From the IMG/VR virus record IMGVR_UViG_3300025616_000024, positions 1 to 35,204 of that record: a stretch of 35,204 bases of DNA; one strand, written 5' to 3'. Source of the stretch: a virus. The first letter of the stretch is position 1. Every line of letters starts with the position of its first letter. The position numbers and the translations under genes were made by a program. Below the pieces are notes generated by a model. It was not told the origin of the DNA and did not search any database. It saw nothing but the letters and a program-made list of their open reading frames with translations. Positions 29,054-35,204 of the stretch are shown piece by piece.

Positions 29054-29292
29054 AGGGCATCCACCTCGGCCTCTACGCTGTCCTTTCAGGGTTCAAGACA
29101 GACGCAGACGACCCTAAGTATTCCTTCACACAAACGGATGCCCGTCTCTACAAGCGGTATCAAATCATGTCCAAGATGGGATGGTCCTACCATGAGTATT
29201 CGGAAACGCCCGCCTCGGTCATCTCACAGATATGGGCTTTCATGAAAACCGAGAACAAGGTCAAACAGGAAAAGGCAGAAGATAATGGCTGA
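28721..29292 (+). CDS. Tail assembly chaperone, long form by -1 frameshift (gpGT-like)
   Basis: The codons read TTC CCA AAC TTG TAG, so C-CCA-AAC is a canonical X-XXY-YYZ slippery heptamer at 29041-29047. After a -1 slip the frame continues KLVEGIHLGLYAVLSGFKTD and stays open for 80 codons to TGA 29290-29292, overlapping the tape-measure start (29285). The extension has normal protein composition and no start of its own. This is the conserved gpG/gpGT arrangement that delivers tape-measure protein to the growing tail. Confidence 0.88.
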
Positions 29293-30694
29293 TGCTGAAC
29301 TCGACATACTTTTGAAGTTAAAAGATGAAGCAAGCGAAGCCCTCAAAGGTATGTCGGGCACTTTAGGAGACGTTGCTAAAACAGTCGGCGGTATGGGGCT
29401 GGCGGCTATCGGCGCGGGTATCGCGTCCGTAACTTCCTTCGCCAAAACCGCCGAGTCTCTCTCCCTTTTGTCTGACAAGACCGGGTTCTCGTCCGAAGCC
29501 CTTTCGACTTTGAAGTACGAACTTGAAACCAATGGATCGTCTTTAGACGGCTTTGAGACCTCGGTTAAGAAGATGGCAGTTGCTATCGAGAGCGCGGCTG
29601 GCGGCAACCAGGCGATGATCGACGACTTCAACCAGCTCGGTTTGAATATCGACACCCTAAAAGCCATGACCCCCGAACAGCAGTTTAACACCATCGGGTT
29701 AGCGATCGGCGCGATGACCGACCCCACCGCCAGGGCGAATGAAGCGGTTAAGCTCTTAGGGAAGTCTGGCACGGACATGATACCCGTGTTCATTCAAGGT
29801 TCGGCCGGGTTAGATGCTATGGCGGTATCCGCGCAAAAAGCCGGGGTAGTCATGTCCGAAGATACCATGAAGTCCGGCGAGGAACTGCAAAGCGCGATTG
29901 AGGACTTGGAGCAGTCTTTCAAGGGTATCGTCGTTACCATCGGTACAGCACTTGCTCCGGCTATTAAACCTCTCGTTGATGGTTTCACCCAGCTGGTCCA
30001 GGCATTACCGATTAAACAGATTGGGGAACTATTAAACAAGCTCATCCCGCCCTTCGTTGAGGTCCTCTTGAAACTCATGAAGGCTATCCCGATTGACGCT
30101 GTATTGTCTTTTGTAACAGATGCACTAACACCCCTTCTTGAAGTTTTACCCGACTTATTAGATGCTTTCGCGCCGATCCTCGAAGTACTGGGCGAAATCC
30201 TGAAAATCATCCCGATTAAACCCTTCATGGAACTGGTGATGAGCGTCCTCATGCCCCTGCTTATCCCGGCCTTGAAGATGGTCGCTTCAATCCTGAAAGA
30301 CCTCGAACCCCTGCTAAAGGTCATATTCGGGTTACTGGATGATGTGATGAAAGTCCTCGGCCCGATCCTCGAGGGTGTGGCAAAGCTCACCGGAGGGGTG
30401 ATTGGCACAGTCACCAATGGAATAGGAAACGTCATCGGCGGCATAGGGCATCTGTTCGGCATAGGGGACGGCATAGTCCAAAATGGGCAGGTTATCACCA
30501 CCGACCCCGAGGATTACATCATCGCAACCAAAACGCCTCAGAGTTTAGGTTCTAGCGGGGGTGTGACGTATAACTTTATCAATAACGCTCCCATCATGTC
30601 GGAATACGACTTCGGGGAACAGGTTAGAAAGTTCTTACTCATGACCTCAAGCCGGAACACGACAGCTTTATCGTCGGTTTATACGAGCGCGTAA
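29285..30694 (+). CDS. Tape measure protein
   Basis: 469 residues, ATG 29285 inside the end of the chaperone long form. N-terminal helical region with repeated KTAESLSLLSDKTGFSSEALS-type heptads, a MTPEQQFNTIGLAIGAMTD segment typical of tape measures, then long hydrophobic helices rich in Leu/Pro/Ile (about 215-375). The C-terminus NNAPIMSEYDFGEQVRKFLL is a common tape-measure end. At the usual 0.15 nm per residue this predicts a short tail of about 70 nm. Confidence 0.88.
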   Translation: MADAELDILLKLKDEASEALKGMSGTLGDVAKTVGGMGLAAIGAGIASVTSFAKTAESLSLLSDKTGFSSEALSTLKYELETNGSSLDGFETSVKKMAVAIESAAGGNQAMIDDFNQLGLNIDTLKAMTPEQQFNTIGLAIGAMTDPTARANEAVKLLGKSGTDMIPVFIQGSAGLDAMAVSAQKAGVVMSEDTMKSGEELQSAIEDLEQSFKGIVVTIGTALAPAIKPLVDGFTQLVQALPIKQIGELLNKLIPPFVEVLLKLMKAIPIDAVLSFVTDALTPLLEVLPDLLDAFAPILEVLGEILKIIPIKPFMELVMSVLMPLLIPALKMVASILKDLEPLLKVIFGLLDDVMKVLGPILEGVAKLTGGVIGTVTNGIGNVIGGIGHLFGIGDGIVQNGQVITTDPEDYIIATKTPQSLGSSGGVTYNFINNAPIMSEYDFGEQVRKFLLMTSSRNTTALSSVYTSA

Positions 30695-30695
30695 G

Positions 30696-32297
30696 ATGGC
30701 TGAGTACACAACTGCTGTCCGGGTAGCTTTTGGTAATAACGCCTTTGGTGCCTCTCCGACATGGGTGGACATCTCAACTGACAATAAGGGCTTCACCACC
30801 CATCGTGGACGTACTTATGAGATGGGCAGGATGGAGGCGGGTACTGCTTCGATTGTCTTAAACAACACATCGGGAAACTATTGGAAAAACAACGCTGCGG
30901 GATCTCATTATCCGAATGTTATCCCCATGAAGCCGGTCAATATTCAAGTCTCCGTTAGCTGTTTGAACCTTTTAACTAATACCAGTTTTGAAACAGGAGA
31001 CCCACCGACAGGGTGGACGCTTACAGGTGCGGGCGCATCATGGACTCGCAGTTCCGATTATGCTCACGCTGGTACGTATTCGGGTAAATTGGTGCGAAAC
31101 GGAGCAGATTGTGTCGCATACCAGCCAGTTACTTATGCGCCTTATCTAGGGAAAACAGTAACTTTTGGTGCATGGGTTTGGTGTGCCACCCCTAATATCG
31201 CATTTATACAGGTATATGATGGCGTGGGTGTATCATATTCCTCCTACCATCCAGGTGACTCAGCATGGCACTACCTATCTATAATCAAAGTCATAAGTTT
31301 GTCAGCCAACCAGTTGACACCTGAATTGTATATCAACACCAGCAACGGAACCGCGTATTTCGATGATGTTTCTTTACTTTTAAATTACGATATCTTTACA
31401 GGATTCTCCGAGGCTTGGACACCAGGATTTGTAGCACCTCCGATTAAAATCCCTCAAGTAACACTTTCCTGTGTTGACCTTGTTAAAAGCCTTTCAAGAG
31501 ACATAATAAACAATGCCGGTTATGCCTCGGAATTAAGCGGTACACGGGTAGGCCATGTTCTTGACGATTTAAGTTGGCCTGCCGGAGCGCGAACACTCGC
31601 TGCCGGGGTTTCAACATTACAGGCTACGGGGAGCCTATCTACCAATCACCTAAATGCTCAGTCTCATTTACTGGCTGTTCAGGACACCGAGCAGGGGATT
31701 ATATTCTGCGGTGTAGACGGCAAGGTAGTGTTCCACGATAGGCATACTCGGCTAGGTTCGCCTTATAACACTTCTCAATATACCTTTACAGACACAACCA
31801 ACGGGCACTATGCCGGGATAGTCCCAACTAACGACGACCAGTATATCTATAACGACGTACATATCACCCGTTCAGGCGGTACGGAGCAGATCGCCCAGGA
31901 CTCAACCAGCATCACGGCTTACGGGTTGAGGTCTTTAGCGATTACGGGGCTTTTAACCACCAGCGACGGCGAGTCTTTAAGCGAAGCCCAATACCTTGTC
32001 GGCAAGTACGCTCAACCTGCACAACGGGTAAAGCAACTTGTAATCAAACCCTCAAGCGACCCGACAAACCTCTGGCCGATTGTTCTGGGTCTGGATATCT
32101 CCTCGCGGATTACAGTCGTCTTAACCCAGGCATCAATCAACGAAGATTACTACATCGAAGGGATAACCCACACCTACAAACCCGGACAGCCGTGGGTAAC
32201 AACTTACGACCTCTCCCCCGCAGCTAGCCAGGCTTACTGGTCTCTAGGTGATACGGGGTTCTCGGAACTTGGAGACACAACCATCCTTTCGTATTAG
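30696..32297 (+). CDS. Baseplate hub / distal tail protein with inserted carbohydrate-binding-like domain
   Basis: 533 residues, ATG 30696 one nt after the tape measure. The N-terminal part (about 1-85) resembles phage tail proteins with RGRTYEMGRMEAGTASIVLNNTSGNYWKNN and continues at about 232 (DIFTGFSEAWTPGF) through the C-terminus. Between these (about 90-228) lies a CBM4/9-like beta-sandwich: LLTNTSFETGDPPTGWTLTG, SDYAHAGTYSGKL and GTAYFDDVSLL. The insert may bind host surface sugars. Its codon use is slightly more AT-rich than that of the flanks. Confidence 0.75.
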   Translation: MAEYTTAVRVAFGNNAFGASPTWVDISTDNKGFTTHRGRTYEMGRMEAGTASIVLNNTSGNYWKNNAAGSHYPNVIPMKPVNIQVSVSCLNLLTNTSFETGDPPTGWTLTGAGASWTRSSDYAHAGTYSGKLVRNGADCVAYQPVTYAPYLGKTVTFGAWVWCATPNIAFIQVYDGVGVSYSSYHPGDSAWHYLSIIKVISLSANQLTPELYINTSNGTAYFDDVSLLLNYDIFTGFSEAWTPGFVAPPIKIPQVTLSCVDLVKSLSRDIINNAGYASELSGTRVGHVLDDLSWPAGARTLAAGVSTLQATGSLSTNHLNAQSHLLAVQDTEQGIIFCGVDGKVVFHDRHTRLGSPYNTSQYTFTDTTNGHYAGIVPTNDDQYIYNDVHITRSGGTEQIAQDSTSITAYGLRSLAITGLLTTSDGESLSEAQYLVGKYAQPAQRVKQLVIKPSSDPTNLWPIVLGLDISSRITVVLTQASINEDYYIEGITHTYKPGQPWVTTYDLSPAASQAYWSLGDTGFSELGDTTILSY

Positions 32298-32305
32298 GAG
32301 AAATT

Positions 32306-32893
32306 ATGACTGCAACTTGGACAACACCCGCCGACTTTGCAACCTCCCACAAGGTAACCGCCGCCGAATGGAATACAATGAACGGCACGGCGGGTGATAT
32401 GGCATACCTCAAAGCCAACGCGATTCAATCTGACGGTTCGGTCGCCGCTGCCGCTAATATCCCGATGGGCACACATAAGCTCACTGGCCTCGCAGCGGGT
32501 ACCACCAACGGCGACTCGGTGCGCTATGAGCAGATCCCCGCGACAACAACCATCTCCCAATCCGACGTTACAGGTTCTCGGGCGTTAGACACCTCGAACA
32601 ACCATATCTATCAAAACACGTCGGGTAAGATAATGGTGGTTGCAGTCGGTGTTGTTTGTAACGCCGATTCACAATTACATACTGGGATAGCCACGGCCTA
32701 TACCGGTTCGGGTTCTCCCCCCACGGTTCAGGTCGGGCAGTTTGGCGTTTATTTGCCCGGTGCTGTGAATTCCACCACTGTCAGAGGAACGGTGACTTTC
32801 ATCGTTCCCAATAACTACTATTACAAGGTTTCAAATGATTCGAGCAGCGGTTCGGCAACGCTCGTTTCCTGGGTAGAGTGGACGCTATTCTAA
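32306..32893 (+). CDS. Tail fibre protein with collar-like motif
   Basis: 195 residues, ATG 32306 after AGGAGA. The segment IPMGTHKLTGLAAGTTNGDSVRYEQ (about 52-76) is the fibre motif 'MGxxKITGLAxPTxxxDAxxxx'. The remainder is a beta-rich C-terminal head ending in SWVEWTLF. Part of the tail tip. Confidence 0.75.
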   Translation: MTATWTTPADFATSHKVTAAEWNTMNGTAGDMAYLKANAIQSDGSVAAAANIPMGTHKLTGLAAGTTNGDSVRYEQIPATTTISQSDVTGSRALDTSNNHIYQNTSGKIMVVAVGVVCNADSQLHTGIATAYTGSGSPPTVQVGQFGVYLPGAVNSTTVRGTVTFIVPNNYYYKVSNDSSSGSATLVSWVEWTLF

Positions 32894-33108
32894 TGCACCC
32901 CAACAAAGCATACGTCTGCTCAGCCCTGTTCATCGGCATACTGACAACGTTCTGGGCGGCGATATGCTGGCTTCCTCTCGCGCTGGGATATCAGGTCTGC
33001 CAGTACGGCGAGCCCCGCCGGTATGCCGCAGTCATTGAATTCATCTGTATCGTCACGGGTCTGTCGTATCTGATTTTTGTGTTTATTCACTCTATAAGAG
33101 CTAAATAA
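32893..33108 (+). CDS. Two-pass membrane protein in the tail-tip operon
   Basis: 71 residues from ATG 32893, which overlaps the preceding stop (TAATG). Two hydrophobic helices (about 8-31 and 44-66) are joined by a Gly/Arg-containing loop (YGEPRRYAAV). A membrane protein among tail genes is unusual; it may be a second holin or an exclusion factor. Confidence 0.6.
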   Translation: MHPNKAYVCSALFIGILTTFWAAICWLPLALGYQVCQYGEPRRYAAVIEFICIVTGLSYLIFVFIHSIRAK

Positions 33109-33125
33109 ATTATTGGAGGTTTTAT

Positions 33126-33836
33126 ATGGCCGACTTTACACTCATCAAACTGGAAGCAAACATTGTCAGCACAGCCTCACCGTCTTGGTCGGCTATCGGC
33201 GGCGCGAACACCGAAATACGCTGGTCTGATTCCGCTGCACAGCGGAACATAGCCTCTGCGTCTTGGCCCGCCATGATACGCCCCGTCGCTACCTCTCAGG
33301 TGAATTACACCTACGCTTTCACCGCAGACGCCACGGGCGAAGGGCTATACGGCAACGGAGGCGCGTGCCCCACGTATGACAAAGCGAATTACAAGTGGGC
33401 CCGCTGGAACTGGGACAACACGGGCACGTTCGCCTCTGCCCCCATTTTCACGGCATACCCGACCACGGCTCATGGAGCCATAACGGGTGGTGACGGGTCC
33501 TTGCTGGGCGGCCATGCCACGGATACGTCCAGCTACTCATACATGAAAGGGAACCTCTACGGGCAAGTGACGGCCACGGCTGACCCCGTTGCCGCCCCCA
33601 CGAACGCCCCCACGGTCACATCCGGCGCGGCTGGCAGCTTGAACCCCACGGCGGGCGCGAACTGGATGACGAACTTCCAAGCACTTCAAGGCGATACAAA
33701 CTACATCACCTTCGCCGCGATCCCCGCAGCGACAACCGCAGGGTCAATCACGTGTCACTTCGCCCTGTTCACCGGTCCGAACATGACCCCCAGCACCTAC
33801 ACGGTTGTTATGACTCTGAAATACACCTGGACGTAA
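33126..33836 (+). CDS. Tail-tip structural protein
   Basis: 236 residues, ATG 33126 after GGAGG. Ala/Thr/Gly-rich beta structure with several aromatic residues (NYKWARWNWDNTGTF), a composition typical of fibre or baseplate adaptor proteins. It is the last gene before the terminator at 33859 and the variable fibre genes. Confidence 0.55.
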   Translation: MADFTLIKLEANIVSTASPSWSAIGGANTEIRWSDSAAQRNIASASWPAMIRPVATSQVNYTYAFTADATGEGLYGNGGACPTYDKANYKWARWNWDNTGTFASAPIFTAYPTTAHGAITGGDGSLLGGHATDTSSYSYMKGNLYGQVTATADPVAAPTNAPTVTSGAAGSLNPTAGANWMTNFQALQGDTNYITFAAIPAATTAGSITCHFALFTGPNMTPSTYTVVMTLKYTWT

Positions 33837-33858
33837 TTCAGCATAGTTGGACTTAGCA

Positions 33859-33888
33859 AAGCCGCCCGGTTAGGGCGGCTTTTTCTTT
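33859..33888 (+). terminator. Intrinsic terminator before the variable fibre genes
   Basis: AAGCCGCCC (33859-33867) pairs with GGGCGGCTT (33873-33881) across a 5-nt loop, followed by TTTTCTTTT. Only 2 nt separate the T-run from the GGAGG of the next gene, so genes beyond this point depend on read-through or a promoter I cannot see. Confidence 0.88.
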
Positions 33889-33897
33889 TGGAGGTTT

Positions 33898-34380
33898 ATG
33901 CCAAATAAATTCGAAGTCATGATGATTAAACGCAGCGGGCGGGCCTGGTGGGAGGCCCGTTACTACGGCGGCAAGATAGTCGCAGAGTGGGACACGTTTG
34001 AACACGCGCCTATTTTGGTGCCGCTTGCCCACGTGAAAACTTCACGCTGGGAAGAACTCGACAAGAAATTACTGGCTGGACTGCGGCTACTGTGCCCGAA
34101 TGGTATGGCGGGCGAACTGGACAAACCGCCGTTCTTTCAGTTGAAGGTGGGGTTCCAGATGATAGGCATGGGTGGGGGCAAGAGTGGCCGCAGTTGCAAC
34201 GCGCAGATAATAGGCAGCATTATCTCGCAGGACGGTTCCTGTGAGTGCCACGCTTGGAACACGGCCACGGGCACGCTGGAAAGTTTCAAGGACAACGTGT
34301 TCAATTTCAAGTACCAGAACATCGGCCGCCTGAACTTGGCCGTGCAGGGCATACAGGGGTTTGACAAAGCATCTGGCTAG
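33898..34380 (+). CDS. Hypothetical protein upstream of the fibre genes
   Basis: 160 residues, ATG 33898 with GGAGG 5 nt upstream. Mixed alpha/beta composition (WWEARYYGGKIVAEWDTFEHAPILVPLAHVKTSRWEELD), a Gly-rich loop MGGGKSGRSCNAQIIG, and CECHAW near residue 118. The shape suggests a cytoplasmic or virion adaptor protein. No family recognised. Confidence 0.55.
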   Translation: MPNKFEVMMIKRSGRAWWEARYYGGKIVAEWDTFEHAPILVPLAHVKTSRWEELDKKLLAGLRLLCPNGMAGELDKPPFFQLKVGFQMIGMGGGKSGRSCNAQIIGSIISQDGSCECHAWNTATGTLESFKDNVFNFKYQNIGRLNLAVQGIQGFDKASG

Positions 34381-34397
34381 TTTCACAGGGGTAACGT

Positions 34398-35108
34398 ATG
34401 GCTATCGCCTATGACGCGGCAGTAGGAACCACGGGCACAACCACGCCCACGACTGGCAGCTTGAACCATGCTGCTCTTGTGGCCGTGATTATCAATATCA
34501 CGTACATAGGCACAACCTCCCCCAACGCTGTGACCGTGGGGGGTACAGCCGCAACCTATGTCACAGGCAGCAAGGTCAGTTATAGCACGAACAACTCAAC
34601 AGAGGCGTGGGTCATTTTCCGCGTAGCGTCTGGGAATGAAACCGTGTCTGTCGGGTTTGCCGCGGGCACCCGTGTCGCTTGGAACGCTGTGAGCTACACT
34701 GGATGTTCAATCGTTTATGAAAATATAACGACAAACAACGGGTCAGGCGCGTCACCCCTTACCTCAACGGTTACAGCGGGCGCGGGCACGACTGGGCGTA
34801 TGCTTATATGCGGGACGGGCGTGGCTCAAAGTGCGAACGCTAGTGGCTCCATCACAATGACGTGCAACCGTACACAACAGGATAGTACGCGCGCCCTTGC
34901 TGGTTCATCATCTTTGAAGGCTAACAGCGCGGCTATTCAAGAGTACAGTGACAATTCTGGATCAGCGGCCACGACCACAACGGACACGAAATCAAGTGCG
35001 ACCCTTAACTGGGCGACTTGGGTGCTGGGGCTAAAACTCTCGTTTATTGCATACAAGGACGCGGGCACTCGTTTCAAGTTGTATGGGCAGGGATATGCTG
35101 ATGTATAA
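34398..35108 (+). CDS. Tail fibre/receptor-binding protein, version 1 (complete)
   Basis: 236 residues, ATG 34398 after AGGGG. The N-terminal beta domain (1-215) ends in LNWATWVLGLK; only one KDAGTRFKLYGQG repeat plus a truncated unit (YADV) follows, against five in the version at 2-793. Residues 30-72 are encoded by DNA identical to positions 1-127, then the two versions diverge. The stop overlaps the start of the following fibre gene by 8 nt, exactly as at 786-793. Confidence 0.7.
   Translation: MAIAYDAAVGTTGTTTPTTGSLNHAALVAVIINITYIGTTSPNAVTVGGTAATYVTGSKVSYSTNNSTEAWVIFRVASGNETVSVGFAAGTRVAWNAVSYTGCSIVYENITTNNGSGASPLTSTVTAGAGTTGRMLICGTGVAQSANASGSITMTCNRTQQDSTRALAGSSSLKANSAAIQEYSDNSGSAATTTTDTKSSATLNWATWVLGLKLSFIAYKDAGTRFKLYGQGYADV
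34484..34610. repeat. 127-bp exact copy of window positions 1-127
   Basis: Positions 1-127 equal 34484-34610 base for base, and base 128 differs from 34611. The match covers fibre codons for residues 30-72. An exact 127-bp match at a contig edge is also the size of a common assembler k-mer, so it may mark an assembly-graph branch at a variable locus. Confidence 0.95.
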
Positions 35109-35204
35109 CTATTCACCCCCCATAGTCACCAAACCGTCTGCTGGACGAGTGGATATAACAAGCCCCACGGGCGGGCACGTTACGTCCGTGATTGTCGGGC
35201 CTAA
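35099..35204. repeat. 106-bp exact copy of window positions 784-889
   Basis: The last 106 bases equal 784-889 and cover the fibre stop plus the first 34 codons of the large repeat protein. Identity starts sharply: base 35098 differs from 783. Together with the 127-bp copy it brackets a diverged 488-nt (version 1) or 656-nt (version 2) stretch. Confidence 0.95.
35101..35204 (+). CDS. Start of the large repeat fibre gene (partial, runs off the window)
   Basis: ATG 35101 begins the same protein as ATG 786; 34 codons are present and the DNA is identical to 786-889. If the window is circular, the frame continues across the end into position 1 in phase with the gene at 2-793. Confidence 0.75.
   Translation, partial: MYNYSPPIVTKPSAGRVDITSPTGGHVTSVIVGP

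Noticed and set aside
29224-30501. Two long minus-strand frames opposite the tape measure gene
   Set aside because: Tape measure genes often leave the opposite strand open; there are no starts or family features, and the plus-strand product is clear.

Overview
The window looks like an essentially complete genome of a temperate, HK97-type siphovirus (Caudoviricetes). A bacterial host is indicated by strong Shine-Dalgarno sequences (GGAGG) before most genes, a textbook TTGACA -35 box, and an attP-like fragment of a bacterial tRNA-Ile(GAT) beside the integrase. Genes are tightly packed, with many ATGA and TAATG overlaps. Every module of a temperate siphovirus is present in order. The two ends of the window carry the same locus (1-889 against 34484-35204), so the map closes into a circle of about 34.3 kb or a permuted/redundant linear genome. 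The host cannot be named from sequence. One weak clue is that the lysis cassette has a papain-type protease and no recognisable peptidoglycan hydrolase, which would suit an envelope built on protein rather than murein (for example Dehalococcoidia). This is speculation.

Layout. (1) 1-5594, plus strand: receptor-binding genes with 14-residue 'KD-x-A-TRF' repeats, a BppU-like protein, small membrane proteins, a holin candidate and a C1A cysteine protease, closed by a strong terminator. (2) 5690-7726, minus strand, lysogeny: S24-type repressor, a 58-residue zinc-ribbon membrane protein, attP core, tyrosine integrase. (3) 7727-7865: divergent promoter region with inverted-repeat operator candidates. 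(4) 7866-17354, plus strand, early genes: Cro-like protein, a string of tiny proteins, an RDF-like protein, a frameshifted cytosine methyltransferase-like gene, a replication initiator carrying iterons in its coding sequence, DnaC-like loader, PolX-like nucleotidyltransferase, an AT-rich cassette of Cys-rich proteins, a VRR-NUC nuclease and zinc-ribbon proteins. (5) 17420-17533: terminator and an initiator-like tRNA(CAT). (6) 17642-33836: ParB-domain protein (remnant of a ParB-methyltransferase fusion), terminase, portal-MuF fusion, prohead protease, capsid, decoration proteins, connectors, two tail-tube paralogues, tail chaperone with a CCCAAAC -1 frameshift, tape measure, baseplate and tail-tip proteins. 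(7) 33898-35204: host-range genes re-entering the locus at position 1.

How it works together. The repressor and Cro-like protein presumably compete over the 7727-7865 region. The initiator binds iterons inside its own gene and recruits the DnaC-like loader to bring in the host helicase. The structural operon runs from terminase to tail tip, then passes a terminator into the variable fibre genes and the lysis cassette.

The most notable points are: a tail-fibre locus present in two diverged versions sharing exactly identical flanks; an expandable 14-residue repeat shared by the fibre ORFs; a papain-like protease in the lysin position; an S24 repressor lacking the Ser/Lys dyad; a methyltransferase broken at a run of nine G; a ParB-methyltransferase with its catalytic domain cleanly removed; an initiator-like phage tRNA; and a tRNA-Ile attP core.
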